Shown: positions 16,669 to 25,149 of the stretch, piece by piece | Numbering within the stretch: position 1 is the first letter of the stretch | Layout of the letters: every line of letters begins with the position of its first letter | Assembly: GCA_002339125.1 (NCBI GenBank) | Contig: DDJQ01000125.1 | Location: 1 to 47,906 of the forward strand | Length of the DNA stretch: 47,906 bases | Direction: 5' to 3' | DNA from: Alteromonadaceae bacterium UBA2620 | Lineage (GTDB): Bacteria > Pseudomonadota > Gammaproteobacteria > Enterobacterales > Alteromonadaceae | Position numbers and translations under genes: made by a program | The notes under the pieces: generated by a model | The model's database searches: none | What the model was told of the DNA's origin: nothing | Seen by the model: the letters and a program-made list of their open reading frames with translations, nothing else

Positions 16669-18833
16669 ACTTGCGTAACCTTTTTGGGGGCCAGCCAGAA
16701 CCACAAACGCCGGCATATTATGAAATTGCACTCAATGCCATTTCATCAGGTGTCATGGTGGCCGACAAAGATCGAAATATCATTTATGCAAACCCGGCGG
16801 TTTATAACCTGCTTAAAAAATATGAAGCTGATATTCGCACTGTGCTGCCGCACTTCTCTGCTGACAACTTAGTGGGTCAGAACATTGACCAGTTCCATAA
16901 AGATCCTGGCCACCAACGCCGCATCCTGGCTGACTTACGGGCACCGATGTCCTCATCGATTGTGGTCGGCGATGTCAACTTTGATCTAAAGCTTACGCCG
17001 CTTCTCGACGCTCAGGGTAATCCCAACGGGGCGATGGTGGAGTGGGTAGATAAAACCGAATATAACCTCACATCAAATAAGCTCGGCGCACTGGACAGAA
17101 GTCAGGGTGTTATCGAGTTTCGTCCCAACGGCGAAATTCTTACAGCTAACGAGAACTTCCTGAACCTGATGGGTTACGACGAGCGCGAAATCGTTGGTAA
17201 GCACCATCGGATTTTCGTTGATAAAGAATATGCCAACTCTTCCGAATACAAAGAGCTGTGGGCAAAATTAAACCGTGGCGAATATGAGTCAGGGGAATTC
17301 TTGCGTTTCAACAGCCGCGGTGAAGAAGTATGGATTCAGGCATCCTACAATCCAGTACTCACCAGTAATGGTAAGGTTACACGAGTAATAAAATACGCCA
17401 CTGATATTACCGAAGAAAAACGCAAAAACGCCTATTTCTCTGGCCAGATTAAAGCGATTAATCAGTCCCAGGCAGTTATTGAATTTGATCCAACCGGTAA
17501 AATCCTCGAAGCCAACGACAACTTCCTTAATGCAATGGGTTACACCCTGGGCGAAATACAAGGCAAGCATCACAGCATGTTTGTTGATCCTTCGTTTCGT
17601 TCCAGCAACGAGTACCGCTTGTTCTGGGAACAGCTGGCAGATGGTCAGTTCCAAACGGGTGAATACCACCGCATTGGCAATGGCGGAAAGGACGTTTGGA
17701 TCCAGGCCACTTACAGCCCCATCATTGATGACAACGGTAAAGTATTCAGGGTGGTAAAATACGCCACAGACATCACTGGCCGAAAAATGGCTGTTAATGA
17801 TATCTGTGAAGTTATGCTCGCGCTTTCCAAAGGTAGTCTCACCAGCCGCCTTGAACGCGAATATGAAGGTGAATTTGAACAGCTGGCGCAGTCGGTTAAC
17901 GATTTTGTCGCCAATCTGTCGAGCATTATTCATGAGATTCGCTCAGGCTCTGAGACCATTAATAACGCCTCGGCCGAAATTGCCAAAGGGAATGCTGACC
18001 TGTCTTCCCGTACCGAGCAACAGGCATCCAGCCTCGAAGAAACCGCCTCCAGTATGGAAGAGATCACCAGTACCGTGCAGCTTAATGCCGACAACGCCAA
18101 ACAGGCTAATGGTCTGGCTTCAGAGGCATCGCGGGTGGCCATCTCCGGTGGCAAACTCATTGAGCAGGTAGTTGGCACCATGGCAGACATTAACCAGTCA
18201 GCCAAGAAAATTGAGGATATCATCGGCGTTATCGATGGTATTGCCTTCCAGACCAACATACTGGCACTCAACGCGGCAGTTGAAGCAGCGCGTGCTGGCG
18301 AACAAGGTCGTGGTTTTGCCGTCGTGGCCTCAGAAGTGCGCACGCTGGCACAGCGCTCGGCTAATGCGGCGAAAGATATTAAAGGCCTGATATCAGACTC
18401 GGTATCTAAAGTGGAAAGTGGCAATGAACTGGTTAATCAGTCTGGCGCAACCATGAGCGAAATCGTCACTGCAATTCAGCGCGTTAACGACATTATGTCA
18501 GAGATTGCCTCGGCCTCCGCCGAACAAGCCAGCGGTATCGACGAAATTAATAAAGCCGTGGTGCAGATGGACGAGATGACACAGCAGAATGCTGCCCTGG
18601 TTGAAGAAGCTGCCGCTGCAGCCGAAAGCATGAGCTCTCAGGCCTCGCAGTTAATCTCACGGGTCAATTTCTTTGAGTTGGGCCAGGAAACCAAACTGGA
18701 AAGTGCGCCGGTTATTCGTTCTGCGCCGCAACCACAAAGCAAACCCAAAATATCGGCGAAAACCATGGCAACCCGTTCTCAGCAACTCAGCGCCGCAAAG
18801 CCCGATGATGATGATGAATGGGAGAGCTTTTAA
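16665..18833 (+). CDS. Cytoplasmic PAS-domain chemoreceptor with CheR-docking tail
   Basis: A 722-residue chemoreceptor without membrane segments. Three PAS-like domains follow one another (about residues 18-135, 145-255 and 268-376). The second and third are close repeats, each ending in a VxKYATDIT PAC signature. A HAMP-like segment follows (about 378-430), then an MCP signalling domain with the tip FQTNILALNAAVEAARAGEQ and VVASEVRTLAQRSA. It is probably an intracellular redox, oxygen or ligand sensor, but no cofactor residue can be assigned by eye. The last five residues are EWESF, the x-W-x-x-F pentapeptide to which CheR (and CheB) tether. The gene overlaps cheW by 4 bp and precedes cheR by 18 bp, which agrees with methylation control. 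Confidence 0.93.
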   Translation: MNLRNLFGGQPEPQTPAYYEIALNAISSGVMVADKDRNIIYANPAVYNLLKKYEADIRTVLPHFSADNLVGQNIDQFHKDPGHQRRILADLRAPMSSSIVVGDVNFDLKLTPLLDAQGNPNGAMVEWVDKTEYNLTSNKLGALDRSQGVIEFRPNGEILTANENFLNLMGYDEREIVGKHHRIFVDKEYANSSEYKELWAKLNRGEYESGEFLRFNSRGEEVWIQASYNPVLTSNGKVTRVIKYATDITEEKRKNAYFSGQIKAINQSQAVIEFDPTGKILEANDNFLNAMGYTLGEIQGKHHSMFVDPSFRSSNEYRLFWEQLADGQFQTGEYHRIGNGGKDVWIQATYSPIIDDNGKVFRVVKYATDITGRKMAVNDICEVMLALSKGSLTSRLEREYEGEFEQLAQSVNDFVANLSSIIHEIRSGSETINNASAEIAKGNADLSSRTEQQASSLEETASSMEEITSTVQLNADNAKQANGLASEASRVAISGGKLIEQVVGTMADINQSAKKIEDIIGVIDGIAFQTNILALNAAVEAARAGEQGRGFAVVASEVRTLAQRSANAAKDIKGLISDSVSKVESGNELVNQSGATMSEIVTAIQRVNDIMSEIASASAEQASGIDEINKAVVQMDEMTQQNAALVEEAAAAAESMSSQASQLISRVNFFELGQETKLESAPVIRSAPQPQSKPKISAKTMATRSQQLSAAKPDDDDEWESF

Positions 18834-18851
18834 AGCCTGAAGAGCACTGAC

Positions 18852-19667
18852 ATGGATAAACCCTTTGCGTTTAGCCTTAGGGAGTTTAATGCGGTTCGCC
18901 AGAAGATCCGCGCGCTCACCGGCATTAATCTGGCAGACAGTAAAGACAATATGGTTTACAGCCGCCTTGCGCGGCGGCTGCGCGCTCTGAATCTTGATAC
19001 ATTCCAGGCCTATTTAAGGTATCTGGATGATCACCAGGCGGAAACCGAACACTTTATTAATGCTTTAACCACGAACCTGACTTCCTTTTTTCGTGAGGCA
19101 CATCATTTTGAGCAGCTAAAAGGATTTTTACTGACTCATCCGGAGCCGTTACGGATCTGGTGTACCGCGAGCAGCAGCGGTGAAGAGCCTTATTCGATTG
19201 CAATGACCTGTGCAGAAGCCAGGGGGTCTCTGACCAATAACGTCAAAATATACGCCTCCGACATTGATAGCAGAATGCTGGAGCGGGCACAGGCTGGCAT
19301 TTACCCCATCGACCAGGTTGAAAAACTCAGTCCCATTCGACGCAAACAGTTTTTTCATCGCGGTGTGGGTGCCAATGCAGGCAAGGCAAGAGTGGTCCCT
19401 GAATTACGCAAGAGTATCCATTTCTTTCAACAGAACCTGTTGGATACCAACTATGCCATGGAACCAGGACTGGATATTGTGTTTTGTCGCAACGTAATGA
19501 TTTATTTCGACAAACCAACCCAGGAAATCATTCTGAAACGAATTCTGAGATTAATGAAAACAGACAGTTGGTATATCGCCGGACATTCTGAAAACTTCTC
19601 TCACCTGAGCCAGTATATGCGACCCATGGGGAAAACCATTTATCAGGTTAACCGGGGGAACTTATGA
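18852..19667 (+). CDS. cheR: Chemoreceptor glutamate methyltransferase CheR
   Basis: A 271-residue S-adenosylmethionine-dependent enzyme that methylates glutamates of the chemoreceptor coiled coil, for adaptation. The N-terminal helical domain (FNAVRQKIRALTGINL) is followed by the Rossmann methyltransferase with IWCTASSSGEEPYSIAM (SAM loop), IYASDIDSRML and VFCRNVMIYF. The gene sits 18 bp after the PAS chemoreceptor, whose EWESF tail is a likely tether. It overlaps cheD by 4 bp (ATGA). Confidence 0.96.
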   Translation: MDKPFAFSLREFNAVRQKIRALTGINLADSKDNMVYSRLARRLRALNLDTFQAYLRYLDDHQAETEHFINALTTNLTSFFREAHHFEQLKGFLLTHPEPLRIWCTASSSGEEPYSIAMTCAEARGSLTNNVKIYASDIDSRMLERAQAGIYPIDQVEKLSPIRRKQFFHRGVGANAGKARVVPELRKSIHFFQQNLLDTNYAMEPGLDIVFCRNVMIYFDKPTQEIILKRILRLMKTDSWYIAGHSENFSHLSQYMRPMGKTIYQVNRGNL

Positions 19668-20272
19668 CGCCATTGCCGGGGAAAACTATCCCTAACCGGT
19701 ATTTTGACCGCCACTTCGACAGTGACGCGGTAAAAATCCTGCCGGGTGAATACTACGCCACCAAGGACCCAACCATCATCGTAACCGTACTCGGTTCCTG
19801 TGTATCGGTATGCCTGCGCGACCCGATTACAAAAATCGGCGGAATGAACCACTTTTTACTGCCCAATGACGAATTCGTGACGAGCGGAGAAATGAACAGT
19901 TCGGCACGCTATGGCACATATGCTATGGAGCTTCTGATCAATGAGCTATTAAAAATGGGCGCAGCCAGAAACCGACTGGAAGCAAAGGTGTTTGGCGGTG
20001 GTAATGTTCTGCAGGGGCTGACTGTACACAATGTGGGTGAACGAAACTCAGAGTTTGTGCTGGATTATTTTCAACTTGAACGCATCCCGGTGCTCGCCCG
20101 TGACTTGCTCGGTCCTTACCCTCGAAAGGTTTACTTTTTTGTTGAAACCGGTGAAGTAAAAGTACGCAAAATTAAAACCATGCATAATACCACCATCCTT
20201 GATCGTGAGAGCGAGTACCGTATGCGGATTAAAGAAGCCCCCGTATCCGGTGATATCGATTTATTTGATTAG
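19664..20272 (+). CDS. cheD: Chemoreceptor glutamine deamidase CheD
   Basis: A 202-residue CheD that deamidates receptor glutamines to glutamates and in some species binds CheC or CheY-P. The catalytic Cys46 is in LGSCVSVCLRD and His63 in GGMNHFLLP; the FGGGN segment of the family follows. No cheC is seen in the cluster, so deamidation is the likely role. It overlaps the cheR end by 4 bp and lies 9 bp before cheB. Confidence 0.95.
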   Translation: MTPLPGKTIPNRYFDRHFDSDAVKILPGEYYATKDPTIIVTVLGSCVSVCLRDPITKIGGMNHFLLPNDEFVTSGEMNSSARYGTYAMELLINELLKMGAARNRLEAKVFGGGNVLQGLTVHNVGERNSEFVLDYFQLERIPVLARDLLGPYPRKVYFFVETGEVKVRKIKTMHNTTILDRESEYRMRIKEAPVSGDIDLFD

Positions 20273-20281
20273 AGTTTATTA

Positions 20282-21328
20282 ATGTCCATTTCTGTATTGG
20301 TTGTCGATGATTCGGCTTTGATCCGCTCATTGATGACGCAAATTATTGCCAATCATCCCGACCTCAATCTGGTGGGCACGGCACCGGATGCTTATGTCGC
20401 AAAAGACATGGTAAAGCGTTTCAGCCCCGACGTTATCACGCTGGATATTGAAATGCCCAAGGTCGACGGTCTGACTTTTTTAGATCGTCTGATGAAAGCT
20501 AAGCCGACCCCGGTAGTGATGATTTCAACCCTGACCGAAAAAGGCGCAGATGCCACCATACTGGCGCTGGAACTGGGGGCGGTAGATTTTATTCCGAAGC
20601 CAAAAATTGATGTTCAGGCCAAGTTCCTGGCTTTTCAGCAAATGGTTACCGACAAAATCATTGCGGCTGCCGGGGCCCGGGTCAAAAAACGGATCGCCAA
20701 TGAAACGGTGACCAAAACCCAGTTATCTTATTCCGGCACTGAACTGATTGTGGGTATCGGTGCCAGCACCGGCGGTACCGAAGCCATAAAAGATTTGTTG
20801 GTCAGGCTACCAGCATCCTTTCCGGCCGTGGTGATGACCCAACATATGCCACCGGGCTTTACCACGTCATTCGCCAAACGCCTTAACGGTCAGTGCGCAT
20901 TGACCGTTAAAGAGGCACAGCATAATGAACGCCTGTTGCCGGGTCATGTTTACCTGGCGCCGGGCGATCAGCATTTAAGCGTCATAAAATACGGCGCGGA
21001 TTACCGCACCCAACTCAGTGACGAGGGCCGGGTTAGCGGCCATAAACCCTCAGTAGACGTCTTGTTTAATAGCCTAGCAGAACACGTTGGCCACAATGCT
21101 TTTGGCGTAATCCTCACCGGGATGGGCCGGGATGGCGCCCAGGGGATGCGCGCAATGCATGATAAAGGCGCCACAACGTTTGCGCAGGATAAAGCCACCT
21201 GCGTTGTGTATGGTATGCCCAAAGAAGCGGTTAAACACGGTGGCGTAGACAAATCTCTGCCAATCCCGGAGATTGCCAAACAGCTAACGGAAGCCATTCG
21301 CAATAAAGCCAGGGGCAACCGCCTGTAA
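20282..21328 (+). CDS. cheB: Chemotaxis methylesterase CheB
   Basis: A 348-residue response regulator methylesterase that removes methyl groups from receptors. The receiver domain has Asp55 (ITLDIEMPKVDG) with Asp9/Asp10. A linker of about 20 residues leads to the catalytic domain with the triad Ser162 (GIGASTGGTEA), His188 (TQHMPPGF) and Asp284 (GMGRDGAQGM). It is the last gene of the chemotaxis cluster. A 232-bp gap holding an AT-rich promoter-like region separates it from aroQ. Confidence 0.96.
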   Translation: MSISVLVVDDSALIRSLMTQIIANHPDLNLVGTAPDAYVAKDMVKRFSPDVITLDIEMPKVDGLTFLDRLMKAKPTPVVMISTLTEKGADATILALELGAVDFIPKPKIDVQAKFLAFQQMVTDKIIAAAGARVKKRIANETVTKTQLSYSGTELIVGIGASTGGTEAIKDLLVRLPASFPAVVMTQHMPPGFTTSFAKRLNGQCALTVKEAQHNERLLPGHVYLAPGDQHLSVIKYGADYRTQLSDEGRVSGHKPSVDVLFNSLAEHVGHNAFGVILTGMGRDGAQGMRAMHDKGATTFAQDKATCVVYGMPKEAVKHGGVDKSLPIPEIAKQLTEAIRNKARGNRL

Positions 21329-21414
21329 CCTCACCCTCCTGCAGCCGCAATATTTATTTGAGCCTATCTCAATATCGAGAAGTTGCGGCTAAATCCCCTG
21401 ATAAGACCAGTATT

Positions 21415-21445
21415 TTGCTGCGATATCTTAATTATTAACTATAAT
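21415..21445 (+). promoter_or_regulatory. Possible sigma-70 promoter for aroQ-accBC
   Basis: A perfect TATAAT (21440-21445) stands 19 bp after TTGCTG (21415-21420) in AT-rich DNA, about 115 bp before the aroQ start. The spacer is longer than ideal and the -35 is weak, but no better candidate is evident in the 232-bp gap. Confidence 0.4.
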
Positions 21446-21560
21446 CGTTGATTAAGCTTATTTTAGTATTAATTCAACGTGGTTTTTGTGTTAAATATTC
21501 ATCAATTTATGTATAACTGGTGTTTATACCGAACTTAGCCGCAAGATAGCTACAAGATTA

Positions 21561-21995
21561 ATGAAAATACTTCTACTGAACGGCCCTAACCTGAATATGT
21601 TAGGCAAACGTGAGCCAGAAAAATATGGTCACGCTACACTCAATGACATCGTCGAAGGTCTGTCAAAACAGGCCGAAGGCATGGCTATAGAGTTAGAACA
21701 CTTGCAGTCCAACTCGGAAGCGGTGCTTATCGATCGTATCCATGCTGCCATGGGTAACGTTGATGGCATTATCATCAACCCCGCCGCCTTTACGCATACC
21801 AGCGTGGCGTTGCGGGATGCGCTGTTGAGTGTATCCATCCCGTTTATCGAAGTGCATTTGTCGAACGTTCACGCCCGTGAAGCATTTCGACATCATTCCT
21901 ATTTTTCCGATATCGCTGCTGGCGTGATAGTAGGCTTTGGCGCAAGAGGCTACTCGCTCGCCCTGGACGCAGCAGCAGATATTTTTACCCACTAA
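21561..21995 (+). CDS. aroQ: Type II 3-dehydroquinate dehydratase
   Basis: Converts 3-dehydroquinate to 3-dehydroshikimate in the shikimate pathway. The product is 144 residues, usual for the dodecameric type II enzyme. The N-terminal GPNLNMLGKREPEKYG carries the flexible-loop Arg and the catalytic Tyr. NPAAFTHTSVALRDAL and VHLSNVHAREAFRHHS contain the substrate-binding Asn, the catalytic His and the Arg. It is 25 bp upstream of accB, the classic aroQ-accB-accC arrangement of gammaproteobacteria. Confidence 0.97.
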   Translation: MKILLLNGPNLNMLGKREPEKYGHATLNDIVEGLSKQAEGMAIELEHLQSNSEAVLIDRIHAAMGNVDGIIINPAAFTHTSVALRDALLSVSIPFIEVHLSNVHAREAFRHHSYFSDIAAGVIVGFGARGYSLALDAAADIFTH

Positions 21996-22020
21996 TTGAT
22001 AAGACAAACAGAGACAGATT

Positions 22021-22473
22021 ATGGATATTAGAAAGATAAAAAAACTGATTGAGCTGGTCGAAGAATCAGGCATTGCCGAATTAGAAATCACCGAAGGTGA
22101 AGAATCTGTACGTATTCACCGTGGCAGTTCACAAGCTGCAGCACCTGTTCATTACGCCGCTCCGGCGCCAATCGCTGCACCGGCAGCACCAGCGCCAGCC
22201 GCACCTGCTGCCGCGCCGGCTGAGCCAGAAGCGCCTGCAGGCCATACTGTTAAATCTCCGATGGTAGGTACTTTCTACCGCGCGTCTTCGCCTACAGCCA
22301 AAGAATTCGTTGAAGTAGGTCAGAGCGTTAATGTTGGCGATACCCTGTGTATCGTAGAAGCCATGAAGATGATGAACCAAATCGAGTCTGATAAAGCCGG
22401 CGTTGTTAAAGCTATTCTGGTAGAAAATCAGGAAGCGGTAGAATTCGACCAGCCTCTGTTCATCATCGAATAA
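22021..22473 (+). CDS. accB: Biotin carboxyl carrier protein of acetyl-CoA carboxylase
   Basis: A 150-residue BCCP that carries the biotin arm between biotin carboxylase and carboxyltransferase in fatty acid synthesis. The N-terminal part is helical (DIRKIKKLIELVEESG). A flexible Ala/Pro-rich linker spans about residues 39-73, and the biotinyl domain has the modified Lys116 in EAMKMMN. The domain includes the 'thumb' region around FYRASSPTAKEFVE found in AccB. It lies 11 bp upstream of accC, in one operon with aroQ. Confidence 0.97.
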   Translation: MDIRKIKKLIELVEESGIAELEITEGEESVRIHRGSSQAAAPVHYAAPAPIAAPAAPAPAAPAAAPAEPEAPAGHTVKSPMVGTFYRASSPTAKEFVEVGQSVNVGDTLCIVEAMKMMNQIESDKAGVVKAILVENQEAVEFDQPLFIIE

Positions 22474-22484
22474 ACGGTAATCTC

Positions 22485-23825
22485 ATGGATAAAGTACTCA
22501 TAGCTAACCGCGGTGAAATTGCACTGCGGATCCTGCGAGCGTGCAAAGAGCTTGGGATTAAAACGGTAGCGGTGCACTCCACTGCCGACCGTAATCTTAA
22601 ACATGTATTGCTTGCAGACGAATCAATTTGTATCGGTAATGCATCCGCTACTGAAAGTTATCTGAACATTCCGCGCATTATTGCGGCGGCAGAAGTCACT
22701 AACTCAATCGCCATTCACCCGGGTTACGGCTTCTTAGCCGAAAACGCGGATTTTGCGGATGCGGTAGAAAAAAGCGGCTTTATTTTTATCGGTCCGAAAG
22801 CAGACACCATCAACCTGATGGGCGACAAAGTGTCTGCGATTAATGCCATGAAAAAAGCCGGTGTACCTTGCGTGCCCGGTTCTGACGGCCCGTTAACCGA
22901 CGACGCAGAGCGCAATAAAGCCATCGCAAAGCGCATTGGCTATCCGATCATTGTTAAAGCTGCCGGTGGCGGTGGTGGTCGTGGTATGCGAGTGGTACGC
23001 AGCGAAGCCGAACTGATTAAGTCCATCGAAACTACGCAGGCAGAAGCGGGCGCCGCTTTTGGTAATAGCGTTGTTTATATGGAAAAATTCCTCGAAAACC
23101 CACGCCACGTAGAAATTCAGGTACTGGCTGATGGCCAGGGCAATGCTATCCACCTGGGTGAACGTGACTGCTCGATGCAGCGTCGTCACCAGAAAGTAGT
23201 AGAAGAAGCGCCGGCACCAGGTATTTCTGAGCAAATGCGCAATAAAATCGGCGATCGTTGCCGCAAAGCCTGTATCGAAATTGGCTATCGCGGTGCCGGT
23301 ACCTTTGAGTTTCTGTACGAAAACGGTGAGTTCTATTTCATTGAAATGAACACCCGTATTCAGGTAGAACACCCGGTATCAGAGATGATCACTGGTGTCG
23401 ATTTGGTGAAAGAGCAGCTGCGCATTGCAGCAGGCCAACCGCTGTCTATCGACCAGTCGCAAATCCAAATCCGTGGCCATGCTATCGAATGTCGGATTAA
23501 CGCCGAAGATCCTAACTCATTTATCCCAAGCCCGGGCAAAATTGAGATGTTCCACCCTCCAGGTGGCTTAGGGGTTCGCTGGGATTCGCATATTTATGCC
23601 GGTTATACCGTTCCGCCTTACTACGACTCAATGATTGGCAAGCTTATCACTTACGGTGAAAGCCGGGATGAAGCGATTGCCCGCATGCGTCACGCGCTGG
23701 ACGAACTGGTGGTTGACGGCATTAAAACCAACATTCCATTGCAGCAACGCATTATGGCCGATGAGAACTTCTACGCAGGTGGTACTAACATCCACTACCT
23801 CGAGAAAAAATTAGGCCTGAGCTAA
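22485..23825 (+). CDS. accC: Biotin carboxylase subunit of acetyl-CoA carboxylase
   Basis: A 446-residue ATP-grasp enzyme that carboxylates the biotin of AccB with bicarbonate. The order of domains is standard: a preATP-grasp domain (MDKVLIANRGEIALRILRA), an ATP-binding glycine loop (AAGGGGGRGMR), the catalytic region (EMNTRIQVEHPVSEMITG) and the C-terminal domain (IECRINAEDP). It follows accB by 11 bp, and an intrinsic terminator stands 28 bp after its stop. Confidence 0.97.
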   Translation: MDKVLIANRGEIALRILRACKELGIKTVAVHSTADRNLKHVLLADESICIGNASATESYLNIPRIIAAAEVTNSIAIHPGYGFLAENADFADAVEKSGFIFIGPKADTINLMGDKVSAINAMKKAGVPCVPGSDGPLTDDAERNKAIAKRIGYPIIVKAAGGGGGRGMRVVRSEAELIKSIETTQAEAGAAFGNSVVYMEKFLENPRHVEIQVLADGQGNAIHLGERDCSMQRRHQKVVEEAPAPGISEQMRNKIGDRCRKACIEIGYRGAGTFEFLYENGEFYFIEMNTRIQVEHPVSEMITGVDLVKEQLRIAAGQPLSIDQSQIQIRGHAIECRINAEDPNSFIPSPGKIEMFHPPGGLGVRWDSHIYAGYTVPPYYDSMIGKLITYGESRDEAIARMRHALDELVVDGIKTNIPLQQRIMADENFYAGGTNIHYLEKKLGLS

Positions 23826-23853
23826 GCTGTTTTCGCTCAGCGCAAAATCAGAC

Positions 23854-23883
23854 AAAAGGCATTCTTCGGAGTGCCTTTTTTAT
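23854..23883 (+). terminator. Intrinsic terminator after accC
   Basis: AAAAGGCA (23854-23861) pairs with TGCCTTTT (23872-23879) around a TTCG-type loop and runs into a T-rich tract. It ends the aroQ-accBC transcript. Confidence 0.85.
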
Positions 23884-24000
23884 TGGTTGTTCTATTTTGT
23901 CGATTAACTGAATCGTTTTTTTTGATTACTAATATTCACCGACTCCATTTATATTTATTTTTAGATTAGACTTTAGTTTAATTTACGCCGACTGTTATGG

Positions 24001-24085
24001 TATTGACCCATCGTAGTTGTTGGTGACCTTTGTTAAAGGTACTTCTCCACTTGTTAGCCGGCACCTTGCCGGCTTTTTTCTTTTT
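24001..24085 (+). ncRNA. Candidate small RNA with Rho-independent end
   Basis: Between the accC terminator and the next gene lies a compact unit with two hairpins. The first is ACCTTT-GTT-AAAGGT (24026-24040). The second is AGCCGGC-ACCTT-GCCGGCT (24056-24074), followed by a T-rich tail (TTTTTC, then six more Ts), a textbook terminator. The single-stranded spacer between them contains CTTCTCC (24042-24048), which is complementary to Shine-Dalgarno sequences, and no convincing ORF is present. TATGGT at 23997-24002 could be a -10 box. A terminator already follows accC, so this second one must end another transcript: either a free-standing, possibly Hfq-dependent sRNA or an attenuated leader of the gene at 24177. 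No known family was recognised. Confidence 0.5.
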
Positions 24086-24176
24086 TACCCCTTGCTGATA
24101 GCACCAATATTTACTGGTTGCAAAAGCTATACTTGCGCTACACTGCGTTTTTTAGCTGTGAGTTTTTATCTATCCA

Positions 24177-25145
24177 ATGGCATATCTGAGCACCGGGCTG
24201 ACCTGCTTTATCGGATGTCTAACCCTCTTTTTCACACCGCCTGGTAAGGCAAGCGAACCGGTTGGTGAACCAATCGATGAACCGGTCGGTGAACCAGCTG
24301 GCTTTTATCAGCAAAAACTCGATGTACAAGTTCGCTACGACAATCGTTCAGACCGAAGTAATCGCTCACAATTTCGGCTGCGTTTTTATCCTCAGTTGAA
24401 TCTCAGTGAGCAATGGAGCCTGCACAGTTTTGTCGTAACAGGCGATGACTTTAGTTCCAGTCACAACACCTTTGGCGATGAAGACAGTGACCAGATTGCG
24501 GTCAGGCGTCTTTATCTGCGTCGCACTCATGCACTGGGTAAAACCGAGTTTGGCGTTATTCCTACCTACAAAGGCCGTATCTCGGCCACCGGGATGTCGA
24601 AAGACGGCTGGTTTCAGGGGCTTCGTCATGTCTACGAGGCAAAGCCGGGCCACAAGTTGGAGTTAGTAGCAGGCGCTATTAACAGTATCGATCCGAATAA
24701 GGCGCTATCTCTTGCCGATGATTTTAACCTCTTTGAGTTTGAGTACAGCGCTAGCATCAATGAACAATTCAGTATGGAATTTGGTGTCGAGCGCATTATT
24801 GAAGGTAATTACCTGCGCAGTGAAGTACGTTTTCACCAGTCTGATCGAGTGTGGTTTGCTGAATTTGTCAGGCGTGTTGACGACGCAGAGAACAAACTGG
24901 CGCTCGGCCTCGACAGTGAATTTACCCTCGGTCAGTACCCTGTTGAGATGTATGCCTATTATGCTTATGTCAGTGCTGACTTCGGCCAGCGCGCCGAGCT
25001 GACCGAAGACTATCTGGGTACCGGCCACGGTGGTTCGGTAGAAGTCTCAGGTGCCTTACCGGTAGCGCAGCTTGACTGGTTTTACAGAATCGACATGGTG
25101 GATAGCACCCGGCGGATGCTGCTTGGTATTAAACGTTCCTTCTGA
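24177..25145 (+). CDS. Outer-membrane beta-barrel-like protein of unknown function
   Basis: A 322-residue product with an N-terminal hydrophobic export signal (about residues 3-25). A short Glu-Pro-rich repeat follows, then a long region of alternating hydrophobic/polar strands (for example LDVQVRYDNRSD, QFRLRFYPQLN, VEMYAYYAYV) that ends in a phenylalanine (IKRSF), as expected for a BAM-inserted outer-membrane barrel. I do not recognise a specific porin family. The start ATG at 24177 is the first that gives the complete signal; its ribosome-binding site is poor. The gene stands alone between a terminator and a convergent gene that ends at 25150. Confidence 0.7.
   Translation: MAYLSTGLTCFIGCLTLFFTPPGKASEPVGEPIDEPVGEPAGFYQQKLDVQVRYDNRSDRSNRSQFRLRFYPQLNLSEQWSLHSFVVTGDDFSSSHNTFGDEDSDQIAVRRLYLRRTHALGKTEFGVIPTYKGRISATGMSKDGWFQGLRHVYEAKPGHKLELVAGAINSIDPNKALSLADDFNLFEFEYSASINEQFSMEFGVERIIEGNYLRSEVRFHQSDRVWFAEFVRRVDDAENKLALGLDSEFTLGQYPVEMYAYYAYVSADFGQRAELTEDYLGTGHGGSVEVSGALPVAQLDWFYRIDMVDSTRRMLLGIKRSF
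24255..24302 (+). repeat. Four tandem 12-bp units at the mature N-terminus of the barrel protein
   Basis: Four consecutive units beginning GAACC encode EPVG, EPID, EPVG and EPAG. Units one and three differ at a single base (GAACCGGTTGGT / GAACCGGTCGGT). They form a flexible acidic Pro-rich segment just behind the signal sequence. In-frame 12-bp repeats could vary in number between strains without breaking the frame. Confidence 0.85.
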
Positions 25146-25149
25146 TGAC

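Noticed and set aside
17289..17933. Open frame of 214 codons on the minus strand inside the PAS chemoreceptor gene
   Set aside because: It lies fully antisense to a gene with clear PAS and MCP motifs, and its translation shows no family pattern. It is the complement shadow of two repeated PAS domains.
21342..21391. AGCCGCAA / TTGCGGCT inverted repeat after cheB as a terminator
   Set aside because: The loop is over 30 bases and no T-run follows the right arm, so intrinsic termination is unlikely. Left as unexplained.
24017..24247. Possible small plus-strand protein of 76 codons before the barrel gene
   Set aside because: It runs through the intrinsic terminator at 24056-24085, has no ribosome-binding site and overlaps the barrel gene start in another frame. 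A non-coding explanation fits better.
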